Assembly (NCBI GenBank): GCA_009823395.1
Contig: CM020517.1
Span: 16,189,501-16,253,500 of the forward strand
DNA length: 64,000 nucleotides
From: Thamnaconus septentrionalis
Lineage: Eukaryota; Chordata; Actinopteri; Tetraodontiformes; Monacanthidae
Direction of reading: 5' to 3'
The notes beneath the pieces were generated by a model that saw only the letters and a program-made list of their open reading frames with translations, had not been told where the DNA came from and made no database searches. The translations under genes were made by a program, and so were the position numbers. Shown piece by piece: positions 14,001 through 29,007 of this stretch (positions within the stretch are counted from its first letter, which is position 1; every line of letters begins with the position of its first letter).

Positions 14001-17000
14001 GTCGGCAAAGGAGCATTTTGAAAGAAGATCTGCATAGAAGGGCTAAGAAATGGACCTCTGCTGTTAGATGTCATCCTGAATAATAGAATTAATAGCGGTC
14101 TCTCAGGCTTTTCTGTGCCAGCAGCGCAAGCCTCAAAAGGGCTTGTTTATTATTTACGCACGCCTCGCCGTCTCCCGCGGCCCTGCCCGCCTCTGCCTGT
14201 CATCCCTCTCAAGTCAGCCGGCGAGCCAAAAAGAGCACGTCCCCTCTGATTACCGTCGCCGTCCCTTGCTGTCGTCAAGGAAGAAGATACTGATCGACTT
14301 GGACCTTCTCCTCGCAAATGGATTCCTTCGTTTCTCTTTTCGACTTTGCAATCGATATTCGACGAAAGCGCGGGATGAAAAAGGCTCTCGTCTTGTTGTT
14401 TCAACCAAGTGGCACACAATACAGTGTGGACCACAGCTGATGCAACTCCACGTCCGCCGACACCCACCACCTCTTGTTTCGCGAGTGCTTCTCCAGACCC
14501 TCGACGTAGTCTTGCAACCACAGACCGCTTGTTGCGTCAAAACGGCTCAACCGCCTCAGTCACTCTTGCTTCATTAAAACTTCATGGGAAATCCCCCGTT
14601 TGCGTCAAGAGACAAAGTTGAGAAAATTATGGGATTATAAAAGAGGCAGATTGGACTGTTACTGGAGCACCATTGGATACATTTGTTGGACAAAAAAATG
14701 ATCCCAGCTGGCCTCGGAATGTGGCAACCATTTTCAAGTCAGATAAAGAAAAATCTTGACAAACTAAATATGTATGATTGGTGGTGACTGAGCAGCTTGA
14801 GGCAGAGGTTACATGAGCTGTTCAGTGTTTTGAAATAATCCTCCAACATTCCATGAACATGAATTCTTTGTTTCTTTCAGTGCTCGGCTGCTCCAACTGG
14901 CAAATGAATCATTTATTCATGCTTGGTTACAAACCATTAAAAAAAACAACAACAACAACAACATATGAAAACTGAACAGTTTAGTTTCAGTGCTTTCGGA
15001 AAATACACTGAAATGTCTTGATTCTGTAAACTATTAAAAACGTAACCAAAACCTGGATGCAAACACTCTCCACACAGTGCTGTGCTGCATGCTGACCCAG
15101 TGAGTGTGCTGGGATACAGTCGGCTCCAGGCCTGACCCTGAGTGCAGGAGGAGCCCAACCCTGGCTGTGAAATGTTGAGACTTGTCTCTCAGGCAGGACC
15201 GAATGGAGCAGAAACTATAAGATTTACTTATGATTCACAGACGTATCCCATTTCAGTGTGAGGTTGTTTTTTTTTTTTTTACGGCATTGTTATTAGAGAA
15301 AAAAGCTTGTTGAGAATTCTTGTCGTGGCAGGATTTTCTGCAATTGCTGAGTCCGACATCGAATCTCCCATAATCCTCCCTGCCTGGACGCTGAGGTCAC
15401 GTTGAGTTCGACTCGCTGCGGCAAAGTGAGGGCTGATTTGCAAAGATCCGGTCAAACCCGTCGTTGGATTTCAGTGTCAGTCAACTGCTTGCAGCTGCCA
15501 CTGGACTGCTAGAGTTACTTTCCAAAACTTGAGTCATGTACAGTATTCTCATGAGTATTTTTCATTTTCTGTAGCGTTAAAGCAATACTATGTAGGTTTT
15601 TACGCTCTCACGAGGTGGTTTTGCAGATGTATATGAAGATGATATATAGGGGTACATTGCAAAAGTGTCATGGAAACACTTTTTTTCGCAAATGTAAATC
15701 TCGCGGGACAGGATTTTACGAGAATTACTTTGTCGAAGTTTTAGAAATATCGCTTTTATTTTGCAAAAAACTGTAATGGAGACGCAGCTACTGATGTTTA
15801 TCAGTTGTAGTGGACACAGTGCACCCTGCTGGCCTGGTGTAGGACTATCTTGCTTCCATTGCAACCATGTTACTGGGTGTTTTTTCATGGACGCAGTGAG
15901 CGTGTGAACCTCCGTCAGCCATCAGGAAATTCAAGATGCCTGAGGCAATTTGCGTCCATGTTTGCGGGCTTTTTCCTAAATTCTCACACGCTGTTGGCGG
16001 GGCCGCCTTCCACGCCTTGAGAAGCAGCTGGAGATGGAAGGCGGGGGAAGAAAAGGATGGCAGTGGCTTTGCTTTCTGCTCCGATGACCACAGGACCTGA
16101 GAGGGTGTTTAATGCACAATTACACGATCCATCCAGCGCCAATTAATTAGTTTGACTCAAGGCAGTTTGCTCAATAGAATCCTAAATGGGAACAGGCACT
16201 AAAATGAAACGGTTTATTGGCCGTGGCTGCCACTTTTTTTATGACCTGCTTGCACTGCAATAATATACATCAGTAAATACTATGATTTTGAAAGTGCATT
16301 TGGGTGTCGTGTGTCTTGAGCCTTTGGGATGTCGTGTCACTTTGGACCGATACGAAAACTAGATGAGAACAGGGACAAATACTCCTACATTGCAGAGGCA
16401 CTACAAGCTGCCAGTGGCGTCCTTGTTGCCATTTTAATTTATTTTTTCCATGGAAAATCCAACCCCTCGGCTGTGTGGGCTTCACGGTCGCTCACAGGAA
16501 ACCAGGCACATTCTTGTCTGTTCCGCTGTCGGCAGACCTCGCCAACAGCAGGTGGTTAAACCAAAGGAGCGATCCTGACTCTCAATCGCTTCCCTCTGTG
16601 TTGACAAAAGCGTTGAAGGCGCAGACGAAAATCGTTGTCCGTGACATGTTTTCTGGCTTCCACCATTTCTCATGTCTGGAAGTCTCATTCCAGGGAGTGT
16701 CCTGTAGCAGTAAATCTAATGTTGACAGAGTCTGGGAATTCTCTTTTGTCAAGCCGCCTTTATAAGGCTGCCAACCAGAACATGTTTGCCTTTCCTCCCA
16801 GGTAACGCGCACGTCGCTGGTTTTGGACGTCAGCCGCGCGACTGCAGAGTGATATTTATGACTTGTTTGTTTCGCCCGATGCTGAGCAAAGGCAGCTGTT
16901 CCTCCCGGAGGATTTGCAGGCAGGCGCCTTGGCACCAACAAAGGCCGGAACCGACAACGTCGCTCTTTGAAGTTCGATCGCTCGAGCGAATCCCTCACAG

Positions 17001-20000
17001 CCTTCTACCTGTCCGATTCCCCTCCTTCCCTTCTTCTCTCAGTCCACAACCTGCCTCCGCTGCCTGCTACACCCCCCCCCGCCCCCGGCTCACACGCCCG
17101 GCGGCAGCATCAGCCGGGCTCGCTCGCTCGCTGACCTGCCAGAGCTCCAGCGGAGCCGATCGGGCCTTTGAAGTTGGCTGTGATCAGCGCTGCAGCTGCA
17201 GAGAGCCGCCACAGAGAGAGGGGGGGGGAGCGAGAGGGGGAGGGGTTGGTCATGGAAATGCTAATGTGGCCAACATTAAAAAATGGATTATATTCCCCAT
17301 ACAAGAAGCACTCTCTGTACTGTACGGAAGTGCAGTGTTCCAAAAATAGCCACAAAGCTATTTCCAGTGCTGTTTTGAATATTTCAGAAACTGTTTGGGC
17401 GTGTTTTGTTTTTTGTTTTTTTCAAATCACTTTTACACTTACGGAGAATTTCTGGGCGTCCACCCATTCTGCTACTTCTGCGGTTCCTGTTGGCGCTTTA
17501 TTTGTATGTTTGTGAAGGAAAATCAAATGCACCAAATCGGACTATCAGAAATCCACTTTAACATGTTTGTGACGCAACCTTGAAAACCGTTCTTTTCAAC
17601 GTTTGTGTCAGACCGTTTTGACCTGATATTCAAATACAAAATTTCCAGTACAAAATGCTAAAAACTAAACATTTCCTTGGCCCAACTCAAACATTCAGAA
17701 ATGTGTCAAAGATTGTCTGAACATCCTTTGCCGGTAATGGTTGAACAAGCAGAGTGTTGAAGCAGTTGTCCGGGTTAAGAAGGACTTATTTATTGATTCT
17801 ATAAATAAATATATATATAGATGAACAAATTAGGGTTTTTTCCACTACCTACTTTATTTCTCATAGTTGCTTTCACGGCTTCTGCCAGTCTGGAAAGTGG
17901 AAGTGTTCCTTAGAATTTGCATGTGAACCGCTTGCTTCCCCAGTGACTCGCCTCCTCTAAACGTCGCCAGCGGCTGCTGTGTTGGCAGTTGCACTCGAGT
18001 GACTCCCATCCAAACCCTTAAATCACTCGGGGAATCTCCGGAGCACATCTTGACACGTTGTTGAAATTCAACCAAACGGGCCTGTCTGCACCGATATCCC
18101 CCCCCCCCCTCCCCCAATTGGTGAGCGCTGAAGCCCTCTTGACTCGGCTTCACGCGGCGGAGCCCAGACGGTATTAATGAACGTCTCGTGCGCCCGCTGA
18201 GGTCAAGCCCTCGTCGTCTCCGTCGGCTTTGTGAAAACCGTCTGCGGTGGCCGCCGCGTAATGGACGTCCATCGTCCGCTCGGTAACTTGATTTAGGTTG
18301 TGAGTAGGAGCTAATGAATCCTCACCGCAGGTTGTGTTACGGCCGGGGTGGATGCTCGTCTGGGCACTAATGTAACTACAGGATCAGCAGACTGTCCCCC
18401 ACAACTGTCCTTGACCTACCACTGTGTTTTCTCTGTCTGGCTCGCCCATTATTTAAGTCTGGGTTTAGGAGGAGCTGCATTTAAGCCGTAATAAACACTC
18501 CCCCATAACTGCTCGCAGATGGCTCTGTTGGTTTGGAGAGAGGAGAGAAAAAAAAGGAATATTATAGGTTAACCTCTGCCGACTCTTCTAAGTGGGTTGT
18601 GTCCCTTATGTGATAATGGCTTCAAATGTCAAGTGATCCCCAAGCATCCGGTTTTGAGCAGTGTCAAGCTTTAACAAGACTTGGATGCTGTTTTTATTCT
18701 TAAGAAAGAATCCATGAATATTCAATTTTCCAGGCTAACTTAATTGAATTTATCATTTTGAATTTAAAAACAACTCAAGTCCTGTTTATTCAGAATTGTA
18801 CGATGAAGGCCAACCAGGGAATATTCAGATTCTGGATGAAGAGCACTTTTGGAGCTTGACTAATTGAATTATTGATTAGACGGCACAAAATGAATGTGTT
18901 TTCTTTACTCTTTTCAGCGAGTCTTTGCAAAAAAAATGATATAAAAACATCGTTCAGGAAATCAACACTTTGTGATGTCACAGAGGGCACTGATACATTT
19001 CCAAAATGAGTGACAGCACCCCTAGCCAGGTGTTTGATTGCCTCATGATTGCCACAAAAATCGATGGGATATTGGACCTTTGAACGCCACAATTCTCATA
19101 GCTTTTGTTTTTCCTGCTTGATAAGTACATACAGACAAAGCGTTGGGCAGAAAAGTTTCTTATGTGTCCGCTCAATGTCTTCGGAAAACATTTTTTGGGG
19201 TTAACCCCAGCGTTTCAGAGCCATTGCAGTCTCATGAAAAATTTAGGCTGAGGCCAGTTCCTCTTTGTAGCCGGCAGAAAATCTCTGGTGTCGGTGACCA
19301 CACGGTTCTATTTAGAGCCAAGCGAAGACTCTGAGAGCCACGGAGCCACTCACCAGAATGTGTTTTTATGTTTTCTCATGGACCTTTTCAAAGAGAGACA
19401 AATGGACCTGCCTGGCTGGCTACACTTCTCCATCTCGCATCACAGAAGTCAATAAACATTTATGAGCGTCACAGAGACGTTGCCGTGTTTATTATCGGAG
19501 CTAATGGCTGAGCACAGATGGGAGCGCCTTTTGGTGTTTACTGGAAAGAACTTCAACCTTTAAAATGTTTTCACTTTGGCTGCGCTTCTGAAGCTGATGG
19601 ATTTTAAATAGCCCCTGCTGACTCTCGACGCTCTCCTGCATCGATTTGGCGCCGTTTGAGACGGGACAGTTCACAGGAGCTGTTCCTTCTTCTCTGCCTC
19701 GTGCCTCCCTCTGTGGTGGAGCCCCGCAGCCAGGCACCGCAGGCTGTGTTCACACTCATGTAATATTGAGAAGTGGCCTGGAAAAGTGTGCTATTTATCC
19801 TTTTGATGGAGGAGAAGGTTTTGATTTTATAGACGCAAGAACTTGAGCAATGCAATTATCAACAAGTGTTTTGGTTGTTAGTATTCTGGAAAAAAAAATG
19901 AGTTAGTAATTAGTAAGTAATATTATAAGAAGGTTATATAAAAAATAAAAAAAAAGATCCAGATCATTGGTCATTTCTGGAACATCTATCCAATATCTGG

Positions 20001-23000
20001 TGTAAAACACAGAAAACAGTTTTTCAAAATAACATCATTTTCACAGGTCTCATATTGTATCCATCCTCAGATATGTATTTTTCATTCATTCATAACTGAT
20101 CAATTACCAAAACAATCACAGATTTTCTCACGGAGTTAAAGATCCTTCCACACCGGCAGCGAATTTCCACAGAGCGAAAAATCAGCTGTTTTTTTTTTTC
20201 GTTCTTGTGTCGAATTTTGCGGAGGCGAAAAGGCGATCGGTTGAACCTTTGACCAGTCAAAATGATGTTGGCGTGTCGATGACGTCATATCAAAACTTTC
20301 CTGTTTTCCTATAAACTTTGTTTCTCCTTCGGCATGAAAGAAAGAGCACCAAACTTTATTTGCTTAGCGAATTTTATACGCATCTTCGCATTCGCGTCAT
20401 TTATTTGCGTTGCTTCGCTTATTGCCCAGTGTGTAGGACCTTAATTGCACAAAAAAGTGAATTTTACACAGTATGTGTTCCTTTACTTGAATGTTGTATT
20501 GGAAGGGTCTACTGGAATGGGTTACATTTCTTTAAATGTCTTTCCTCCTCATCTTCTAGAGCTCCCGGAGAACTGGACGGACACCAGGGAGACCCTCCTG
20601 GAGGGCATGGTGTTCCAGCTCAAATACCTGGGGGTCACCATGGTGGAGCAGCCCAAAGGAGAGGAGCTGTCTGCGGCCGCCGTCAAGAGAATAGTGGCCA
20701 CGGTAAGGAAGGGACGACGGGTCGCCCGGGTTTCATATTCAGAAACATTTTCAGCGTCGGCCTTCTGTTATCACAGACAGTTCGGTTATTTTCTTGTTCT
20801 CCCTCGGGTGTAAAAGTGAGTGCTTGGCTGCCCACTTTGTCCCTGGTGAGGCGGGGCTGGCGGCCCAGGCGTGGGCTGACATTCAGAGGATGCAATTAGT
20901 TTGGATACTGTTGCAGAGTTTATTGCTTGGCCGGCTCTTATCACCATAGAAGAGTCTTAATGTTATTGGGCCTGGCAGCGCGCTGGATAATGAAGTTAGT
21001 GGCAGCAGAACGGTGAGACACCAAGGAGGCAGCCGAGGCTGTGATCAGGCCTAATCTGATCCGAGAGCGGTGCCCTCCGTGTCTCCATGAGAAGGATGCC
21101 AGGAGGCCGCTAACAGGGTTGTCTCATACCTGCCCACCAGCTCGAGGTGTTGTCATTTTGGGATCCCTGTCTGTGATTCTGTCTGTCGCACTAATTGGCC
21201 CATAGCATCACACAATTGCTGTTTCCTGCCACTGCACTGTTGCAATGATATTAACTACCCACTAAATGTTCAATCGATTGCGACTAATTTAATTTAACAA
21301 ATTAAATTCTTAATTGACAATTGATAATGGATTAATAGTTAACTAATCCACAGGTTTATTTTTCAAGCCTAACTTTTCAGTTTCTTTCTCCTCTGCAGGC
21401 CAAAGCCAGCGGAAAAAAACTCCAGAAAGTCACACTGAAGATCTCCCCCCGAGGAATCATCCTTTACGACAGTGCCTCCAACCAGCTCATGGAAAACATC
21501 TCCATATACAGGTGAGCCATGCACCTGCACTCTTTGACTTTTTGACTTTCAACTCATTTCCAGGAAATCTTTCCTCCGTGAGTCAGCCATCAGACTTCCC
21601 ATTTTGAAACGCTTCACTTTTCCCGTCCTCAAAATCTTCACTAAAACGGTGAAGGTAAAGTGGATATTGGCCCCGCTGGTCGCATCCATCACAGAGGGGC
21701 GCGGCAGTGACAACTCGGGGGTCTGCTCACGGAGTGACTCACCACAATGGTTGCACACCTGAACTTGACGAAACACACACACACACACTTGGTCTCCCAT
21801 CACACATTAAATACCTAAAGCCTGCCACAGCATGCGCACTTGAAGCTGTCTGAACTCCGCCGGCCTTGAGCTTATGAGCCAGACTCGAAGGCTTGAAAAT
21901 CTTTTCTAGAATTTCATATGTATGAGTCCAAGAGAGATGGGGCTTTCCATCATTTCCCAGGCTTCAGTAGGCTTGTGTGCTGAATAATTCGCTCCACGAG
22001 CTGACAGATTGAGGACAAAATTTTAAGTATTGACAGACTATTGAAGACTAGAAAAGTTTTAGTTAAGTTTGAAGTTCCTAAAGAGAGTCTTTGACTCATT
22101 TTGTAAAGTCTATCGGCATTTATTGGTCTAACATGGAATAAAAACACTCTTGTAATTAATTCCTAGTGATTTTGTAATAAAGAGTGGCTCTACTGGTCTA
22201 CTGGTCTATATATCTAAGTTGTCCTGAATGTAGATCAGCTCAAGGATCATCATTTTCACCATAATATCTCGCATAAGACAGTTGTGAGATAAAATGAGTC
22301 ATCAGAAAGCAGGGGAAACATTTGCCTTGGTTTGGTTGGTTGCTGGCTATGAAATTTAATATACTGCTCCTTTAATCTCCTCTTTTGTCTGACTGAAAAC
22401 TCTTTAGTAAATCCACCTATAAGCCAAAAGCGTGCTTTTTGATTTAGTACCAAGTGGTTTATCAATATTGCATAAAATGTACTTAATCTAGGCTCAACCT
22501 TTCTCATGTTTTTGCTGTAGAGCCGCTGTTACAACAGAAGATAGACCAAATAGTATAATTTCAGTTTCTTTATTTTTATTGGACCAGCATTGCGCACTAG
22601 TCAAGCACTTTGAGCACAAGCTTGAGCAACCTCAGCCTGGGTTTCAAGTTAAAAATAGTTAGTTTATTGTGAATGGTGCGGATTCATTAATGTTTGTTTA
22701 TATTTTAATGCCAAGATGTTTTCAAGAAGAATAATTGGCTCTCAGGCTTAAAATAGTGCATTTTATTGCACCATTATGTCCTGACCTGACTGAGTTATGG
22801 CTGAGGGGCAGGCTGAGTAAATTAATTACCTCCGTAAGCCGTATATCAGAGCTGCTGGTGGGTCTCGGCGGACGAGTCGAATGAGTCGGTTGTTTTTTAG
22901 AACCAGCATGAAACTCTCTCATGCAAAATATGCAAAAAACATAAAACAAAAACAAAAACAAAAAAAAAAACCTTTAACCTGCAACCAGTAAAACGCCCCA

Positions 23001-26000
23001 CTGATTATGGCTTATGGCTTCCTCCCATTCGGGGAGCACGAAGAGGAAGAGGAAGGTAAATAAAGCAATTAATACGCTTGGACATTTTGATCATGCGAAA
23101 ACATAAAGCAGCTGCTCGCTGCAACTGTGATCACCGCACATCTGCTCAGGGGACAAAAGGGCGTTGAATGAATTGGATTTGCCGGGACGCCGGAATTTCC
23201 CCACAGCTCGTCCCGTTAATCTTGGTTACGTGTCACCGTGCTGCAGATGTGATCTTGTTTTTTGCATATTTAACCATCCAGCCACCATTGGTGGGTAAAA
23301 ACCTAACGCATAGCTTTCAAAATCTGTGCGCCACCATATTGCCAGTCCAGTGTCCAGTTCTTATAATGCATCAATGTGCAAGACTCATTCCAGTGTTTAC
23401 AAAAAAAAAAGTCTTTCCTGCGCACAGTTTGATGGCAGCAGCCACTCCCGTCTCTGCCTCTGCCTTCACGAGCCTCGCGGTCGTCGGGTCGAGACCCCAA
23501 AGCTGTAATTTAAAGCTCGGCGTGAGTGAAAGCCGTTAAAACATGGGAACGCAGCGGGAGTGCGACGTTATGACTTGTAAAAAAAAAAGAAAAACAAGAA
23601 AGGGGGCACAGTCAGGTGTCAGTGGCTCACGTTGTCAGTGTGGTACCTGTGCACAGCTGTGAGCACGTGCAGAGTGGTGGCACGGCGAGCTGGTGTCAAG
23701 AACCCCTGCAAGCTTTCTTCTTTTCTTCTCCTTTCTTTTCTTTTCTTTTTTTTTTTTTTTTGAAGAGATCCTGGAGTGAAGCATTTGGAATCTGATTGCC
23801 GCAGTAGCTTAAGGGCTTAATGCGGATAAAGTTCCACGGATCCACTTAATCTGCCCATGACTTTATGAAGCGCGTGTCCAACCGTGTGTGTGTGTGTGTG
23901 TGTTTTGTTTCCCTCCTCAGAATATCGTATTGCACGGCGGACAAGATGCACGACAAGGTGTTTGCCTACATTGTCCAGAGCCAACACAACGAAACTCTGG
24001 AGTGTCACGCCTTCCTCTGCACCAAGAAGAAAATGGTGAGAGACGCTGAGACACTCTTGGTTTATGATTTATTGGCATTATGAGCCACGTAAGAGCAAGC
24101 GCACCTCCCTTGTTAAGCGTTTGCACGCGTCCTCCTCACGTGCAGTAGTTTGAACCTTCACACCATTCAGTGGAAACGCCTGCAAGTTGCATTTGTACTT
24201 TGGCGAAATTTTAGAAATGTCGCTTTTATTTTGTGAAAAACTGTCATGGAAATGAGAGGGAAAATCATCAAGGGTCGTTCCAGCCAAAGTTTGAGAAACA
24301 CTCCCAGCGTTTCTGAAGTTTAGTCAGCGATGAAGCAACATATTCCAGCGGTTGCCTGGCAACTGCTTCCAGCCCAGAGTCTGACCAGCGCATAACATTC
24401 CATTTATTATTAACTAAGCCAACATGTTGCTTGTTAGTAATGGAGTTATGAAGTTGCGGATTTATTCATTTTTATCAATCCATGGTATTATATCGTATCA
24501 TTTAATTCTGTGAGAGAAAATGAATACAATTTTATTCTATTAGTGCTTTAGTTTGTTCAAAAATGTTTGCGATAACAACAGATTATCTTGGTCCCCAGCT
24601 GCTTAAATGCACCGGTGGTTTCTTCTTGTCCTCTGGCTAGTGGGAACCAATTTGCACACATGCGGTTGCGTTACGCCAGAACAGCAGTAGAAACATCCAC
24701 ATTTATTCCTCACTGGGAGCCACACGTCCAAGTATGAGGTCACAGCGAGGACGGCCGTCCCCCTCTGCTTCTCTCTCCGTCCCTGGAGCTTTGCAGAAGG
24801 GAGCGGGCCTCTCCTGCCTCTTCCTTCCCCTGGCTCAGTTAGTTCTGACCCAAAGGCCACGTTTCCTCCTGCTTATATAAACACACTTGACACTGAGCCC
24901 GCAGGTCTCTCCTCCTCCTCCCCACTTCCTCCTCCTCCTCCTCCACCTCCTCTTCCTTCTCCTCTTACTCCCCCCCTCTCTCCTCCTTTTTCTCCTCCTC
25001 CTCACCCTCCTCCTCCTCCTCCTCTTCCTTCTTATCTTTCTCCTCCTCCTTTCTCCCTCCTCCTCCTCCTCACACTCCTCCTTCTCTCTTCCTTCTTATC
25101 TCTTCTCCTCCTCCTCCTCCTCACCCTTCTCCTTCTCCTTCTCTGCCTTCTTATCTTTCTCCTCCTCCTCCTCTTTCTCCTCCTCCACCTCCTTATCTTC
25201 TTCCCTCCTCCTCCTCTTTCTCCTCCTCCACCTCCTTATCTTCTTCCCTCCTCCTCCTCTTGCTCCTCCTCCTCCTCTTCCTTTTACCCCTCCTTGTCCA
25301 CCTCCTCCTCCTCCTCCTCTTCCTCCTCTTCTCCCCTCCTTGTCCTCCTCCTCCTCCTCCTCCTCTTCCTCCTCTTCTTCTACCCCTCATTCTCCTCCTC
25401 CTGATCCACATCTTCCACCTCTTCACCCCCCCTCCTTATCTTCCTCCTCCTCACTTCCTGTTTCTTCCCCTTAAGGTCATGACACACACACACACACGCA
25501 CACAAGTGTGGTTTATTTTCATGTTATTCTCTTGCTCTGTTTATCCATCTCATTCTTTAACCTCTCCCTCCTCTGCTCTATCTATCTATCTATCCCACAG
25601 GCCCAGGCGGTGACCCTGACGGTGGCCCAGGCTTTCCGAGTGGCGTTTGAATTCTGGCAGGCCGCAAAGGAAGGTACGATCGCGGTGGGACGTTGCGAGT
25701 CAGACGTGCGCAGGCATTGTTGTTCTCTGACGCCGCGGCTTCCTGCTCCTCAAACGGCCGTCATTCCTCTCATCCCACGCAAAGATTTTAAAAAAGAGAC
25801 AAAGCAGGAAGTCTCTCTCGCGGCTTCCTGTTCTCGGCCTTGGCACACTGGTCGCTGGGTCGTCCGCCCCCGACGCTCGCTACTGATCCTTGAGTGCAGG
25901 AATGCTGAGCCCCTCCCACTGGTTACATAGTCTCCCAGGAGGTTCCAAGAGACGTGGTCTCTTTTTGAGGGGCCGTTTACACAACAACCGCTCATTTTTG

Positions 26001-27290
26001 AACGCGTTTACACAAAGTTGTCTTCAAAAATGTTCCCATTTACACAGAGACGCTAGAAACGACTGAAAACGATGTAGTACCTATGCCAGGCCTGGTGTGG
26101 CGCTGCAGGTTTACTCCCTGAAGGCGGAAGAAGGGAAGAACACCTGAAGCACGCCGCGTTTAAAGAGGCAGTAGCTCGCTAACAACATTAGCACCGCCGA
26201 GAACGGAAAGAAAGATCACTGATGAAAAGACAGTGTGGATAAATGACAGAGTTTAACTGCTGCTTTGAGTTACTTTAGAACACAAAGCCTTAAAAGGTCC
26301 ATGACTGGGAGTAAAAGTTGGCAAACATTTTTGTCATGTCGGTGTCCTGCCTCAATATCCCAGTCAGCTGAGCCAAAAGAAAATCAGTAAAAAGTAAAAC
26401 AGGAGGTTTGCAAATCACTTTTGTTGTGTTTATTTTTCACTATTTAGTTCCGCTTTTATCACGAGCCGCTCGGTCATGGTTAAAGACTCGTCAGGGTATC
26501 GACGTGTTGAACTGAGGTCGGCCCGGAGCAGAGGTTGGGCTGACCGGTGGGTACATTTTTCCTCCTGAGAACTTGAACACAGAATTTCCTCCCTGAGACA
26601 CGTTTCCAGAAACGCACGGCGTCCCCTCGTCTTTCCTTCTTCTGCCTTCGCGCAGATGGCGCAAATTCCGCCGACCTACTAATTTCGGAGCGGCGAGGGT
26701 GCACCGTCGTGCAATTTGCAGCGCGCGTGGCTCCGAAGCCAACGAGCAGGTCTCGCCACATAATACCAGCTTCACATCTCCACCCAAATCACGTGGGCGT
26801 CGCCTCCTCGGTCTCGGGATTGCGTGATTACCTCTTGTTCCTGGCCGTTTTGTCTGGCACCTGCCCTTGTCTCCACCACCACCCCCCTCTCCCTTTCCCT
26901 CGTCCTTCCCCCACAAGGCAGCGCTCGCTCCGGTTTTATTATTGGGAAGGAGAAGGAGAAGGGGGATGGGGATGAATGTGGAGGGCAGGAGAGCATGAAA
27001 GGCAAAAGGGAAGAGAGAGACAGGGGCGTCGGCGGTGGGAGTAACGGGAGAAAGGAAAATTATTGTGTGTGTGCGTCGGTGGGAACTCAGCCTCCCCCCC
27101 CCTGACAGATCCAATGTCGGTGCCATTGATCCCGTCTCGGGCGAAAGGCGGGCTTATTTTCTCGCTCCTTTGGAGACGCAACGCGTTGCACCGCATGAGA
27201 ATTCCAGCAGCAGCCTCGTTTATTTAGCCCACGTCCCCCTGCGCACCTCGTCCTCGTCTTCTCCTCCGCCGTTCGGGAATGCTTTCCTCC

Positions 27291-27368
<78 letters not shown>

Positions 27369-28954
27369 GGACATTTTCAGGAGCAATTATTTTTCTTCAA
27401 GTTCAAGGCCACTCACTCCTTTTTAAGTAGGAAATAAAAATGTGCTGCTTTTATCTTTATCATTATTATTATTATTTTTCGTATGCTGTGGCACCAGTCA
27501 CCCCCGTCAATATCCAGACAGACCAAGTAACCCCTTTAATTTGACCTGAGTGCTTTCTACTGTAATGCGGCTCCACTGATTAGGAGAATTCTTTCTAGTC
27601 GGAGGGGGTTGCAGAGGAAAAAAAAAGTTGTCTTTTTAAATAAAATAATAGCAGTTGTGCTCTCCTGTGGTGGAGGAGACGGAAGTGAGAGAAGGGAGGG
27701 AGGGAGGGAGGAAATTCTTATGAGGCTGTTTCATTAAAGCTTACAAGACCCGGGGGGACCAGGGCAGGAAGAGCGTGTATCGGCAACACGTCTGCTCGAG
27801 CTGTTTCTGTTTCTGACAAGCGCTCGACTGCGCCACCCGCAGAGGTTCTCGGCGGCCCACCGCATGTTCCTGACCCACATTTCGCTACTCACCCCACTTC
27901 CTATTTGTATTCATCAAATATTCACTGCTGATATGGGAGCCGGCTTCAAATCGACATGTGTTTAAGGCTGCTTCCACGTCCCGCGTCAAGAGATGCGCTT
28001 GATTGTCAGGTCAGGGCATAAGCAACACAGCAATAAAGGCCAAGGGAGATGGAAAAAAAAAGCTGTTGCCCGGGGGGAGATTTTGTCCAACAGCCTCTCA
28101 CCAAGTAACCTGGACTCATGGGAAATGGTGTGTTTGCAGAGGCAGAGCACGACTGTGGCGACGGTGAAACAAAAGCGGTTGATTGATGTCTTGAGAAGCA
28201 AAGAGCAACATCTCATCAGCGTGAAACCAACCAGCAGTTTCCTGTGTGAATCTGCTGTAGGGTTTTATTTGAGACAGGAAACGTTGCTTAAAGCTACAGT
28301 CAGTAGACAAAGCTTGACTTCTTGGCTGTAGGCTTTAAAGGTTAAGTTTGTAATATTTTGAAATTTTGAAGAAGAAACAGCGACACCAAGTGGTTCCATT
28401 TTTAGCTCGCAGCGTCTTTCTTTCCCTCCCCCGCCTGAGCTTGCCAGTGAGCTACGACTACGAGCTATGACTTTTATTGTGCTGCAATTATAAACTTTTA
28501 TTCATATATTTATGGCCAGTATATTAAGCTTTTACCAATATGACAATCATAAATTAAGCCAAATATTACGCCCTGGATCTCTAGAAGTGGATCACACGGC
28601 GTCAAGTGTAAAACAAAGACCGAAGTCTCTCTTGACCAGGATCCAACTTTGATCACACTTCAGCGACATTTGTGATAAATAATGTATTGCAATTAGCGTG
28701 CGTCCTTTGAGAGCATGTACAACCTATATTTATGTTCTACACGACGCAGCGCTGCGCGAGCCAATCGCAACACAATGTGGCGCTTTTCAGATGAAGGTCC
28801 TTACGTAACGAGTGAGGGTGTGAGGACTGCATGGCAGGGACATCACAGGAGCGCAGCCGCTACATGAAGGGTAGTGAGGGAGTCGGAACATCGTATGACG
28901 TGTTAGAAAAGTGTTTTCTTTCAGCTTTCTCAAGTCAAGGTTGAGGAGGTTCTC

Positions 28955-29007
<53 letters not shown>

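Larger units (their letters stand above)
6524..20559 (+). other. ldlrap1: ldlrap1 intron 1 (14 kb)
   Basis: Donor GTGAGTA at 6524, acceptor TCTAG ending at 20559. No internal coding exon could be supported. The intron holds microsatellites near its start, a (TC)n run at 7974-8019, two partial copies of a fold-back repeat (10697-10915 and 11385-11613), a third inverted copy (15575-15800), a Tc1-like miniature element (12758-13105) and a Harbinger-like miniature element just before exon 2. GC-rich patches at about 13500-14600 and 16800-17250 contain long open frames without recognisable protein features. Confidence 0.85.

Noticed and set aside
24887..25474. 195-codon open frame of leucine, serine and proline
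   Set aside because: It is read straight through the polypyrimidine repeat; composition alone explains it.
26491..27126. 211-codon minus-strand open frame in a GC-rich part of ldlrap1 intron 5
   Set aside because: Low-complexity Gly/Arg/Pro content, no domain or splice support, and other frames are open too, as expected in GC-rich DNA.
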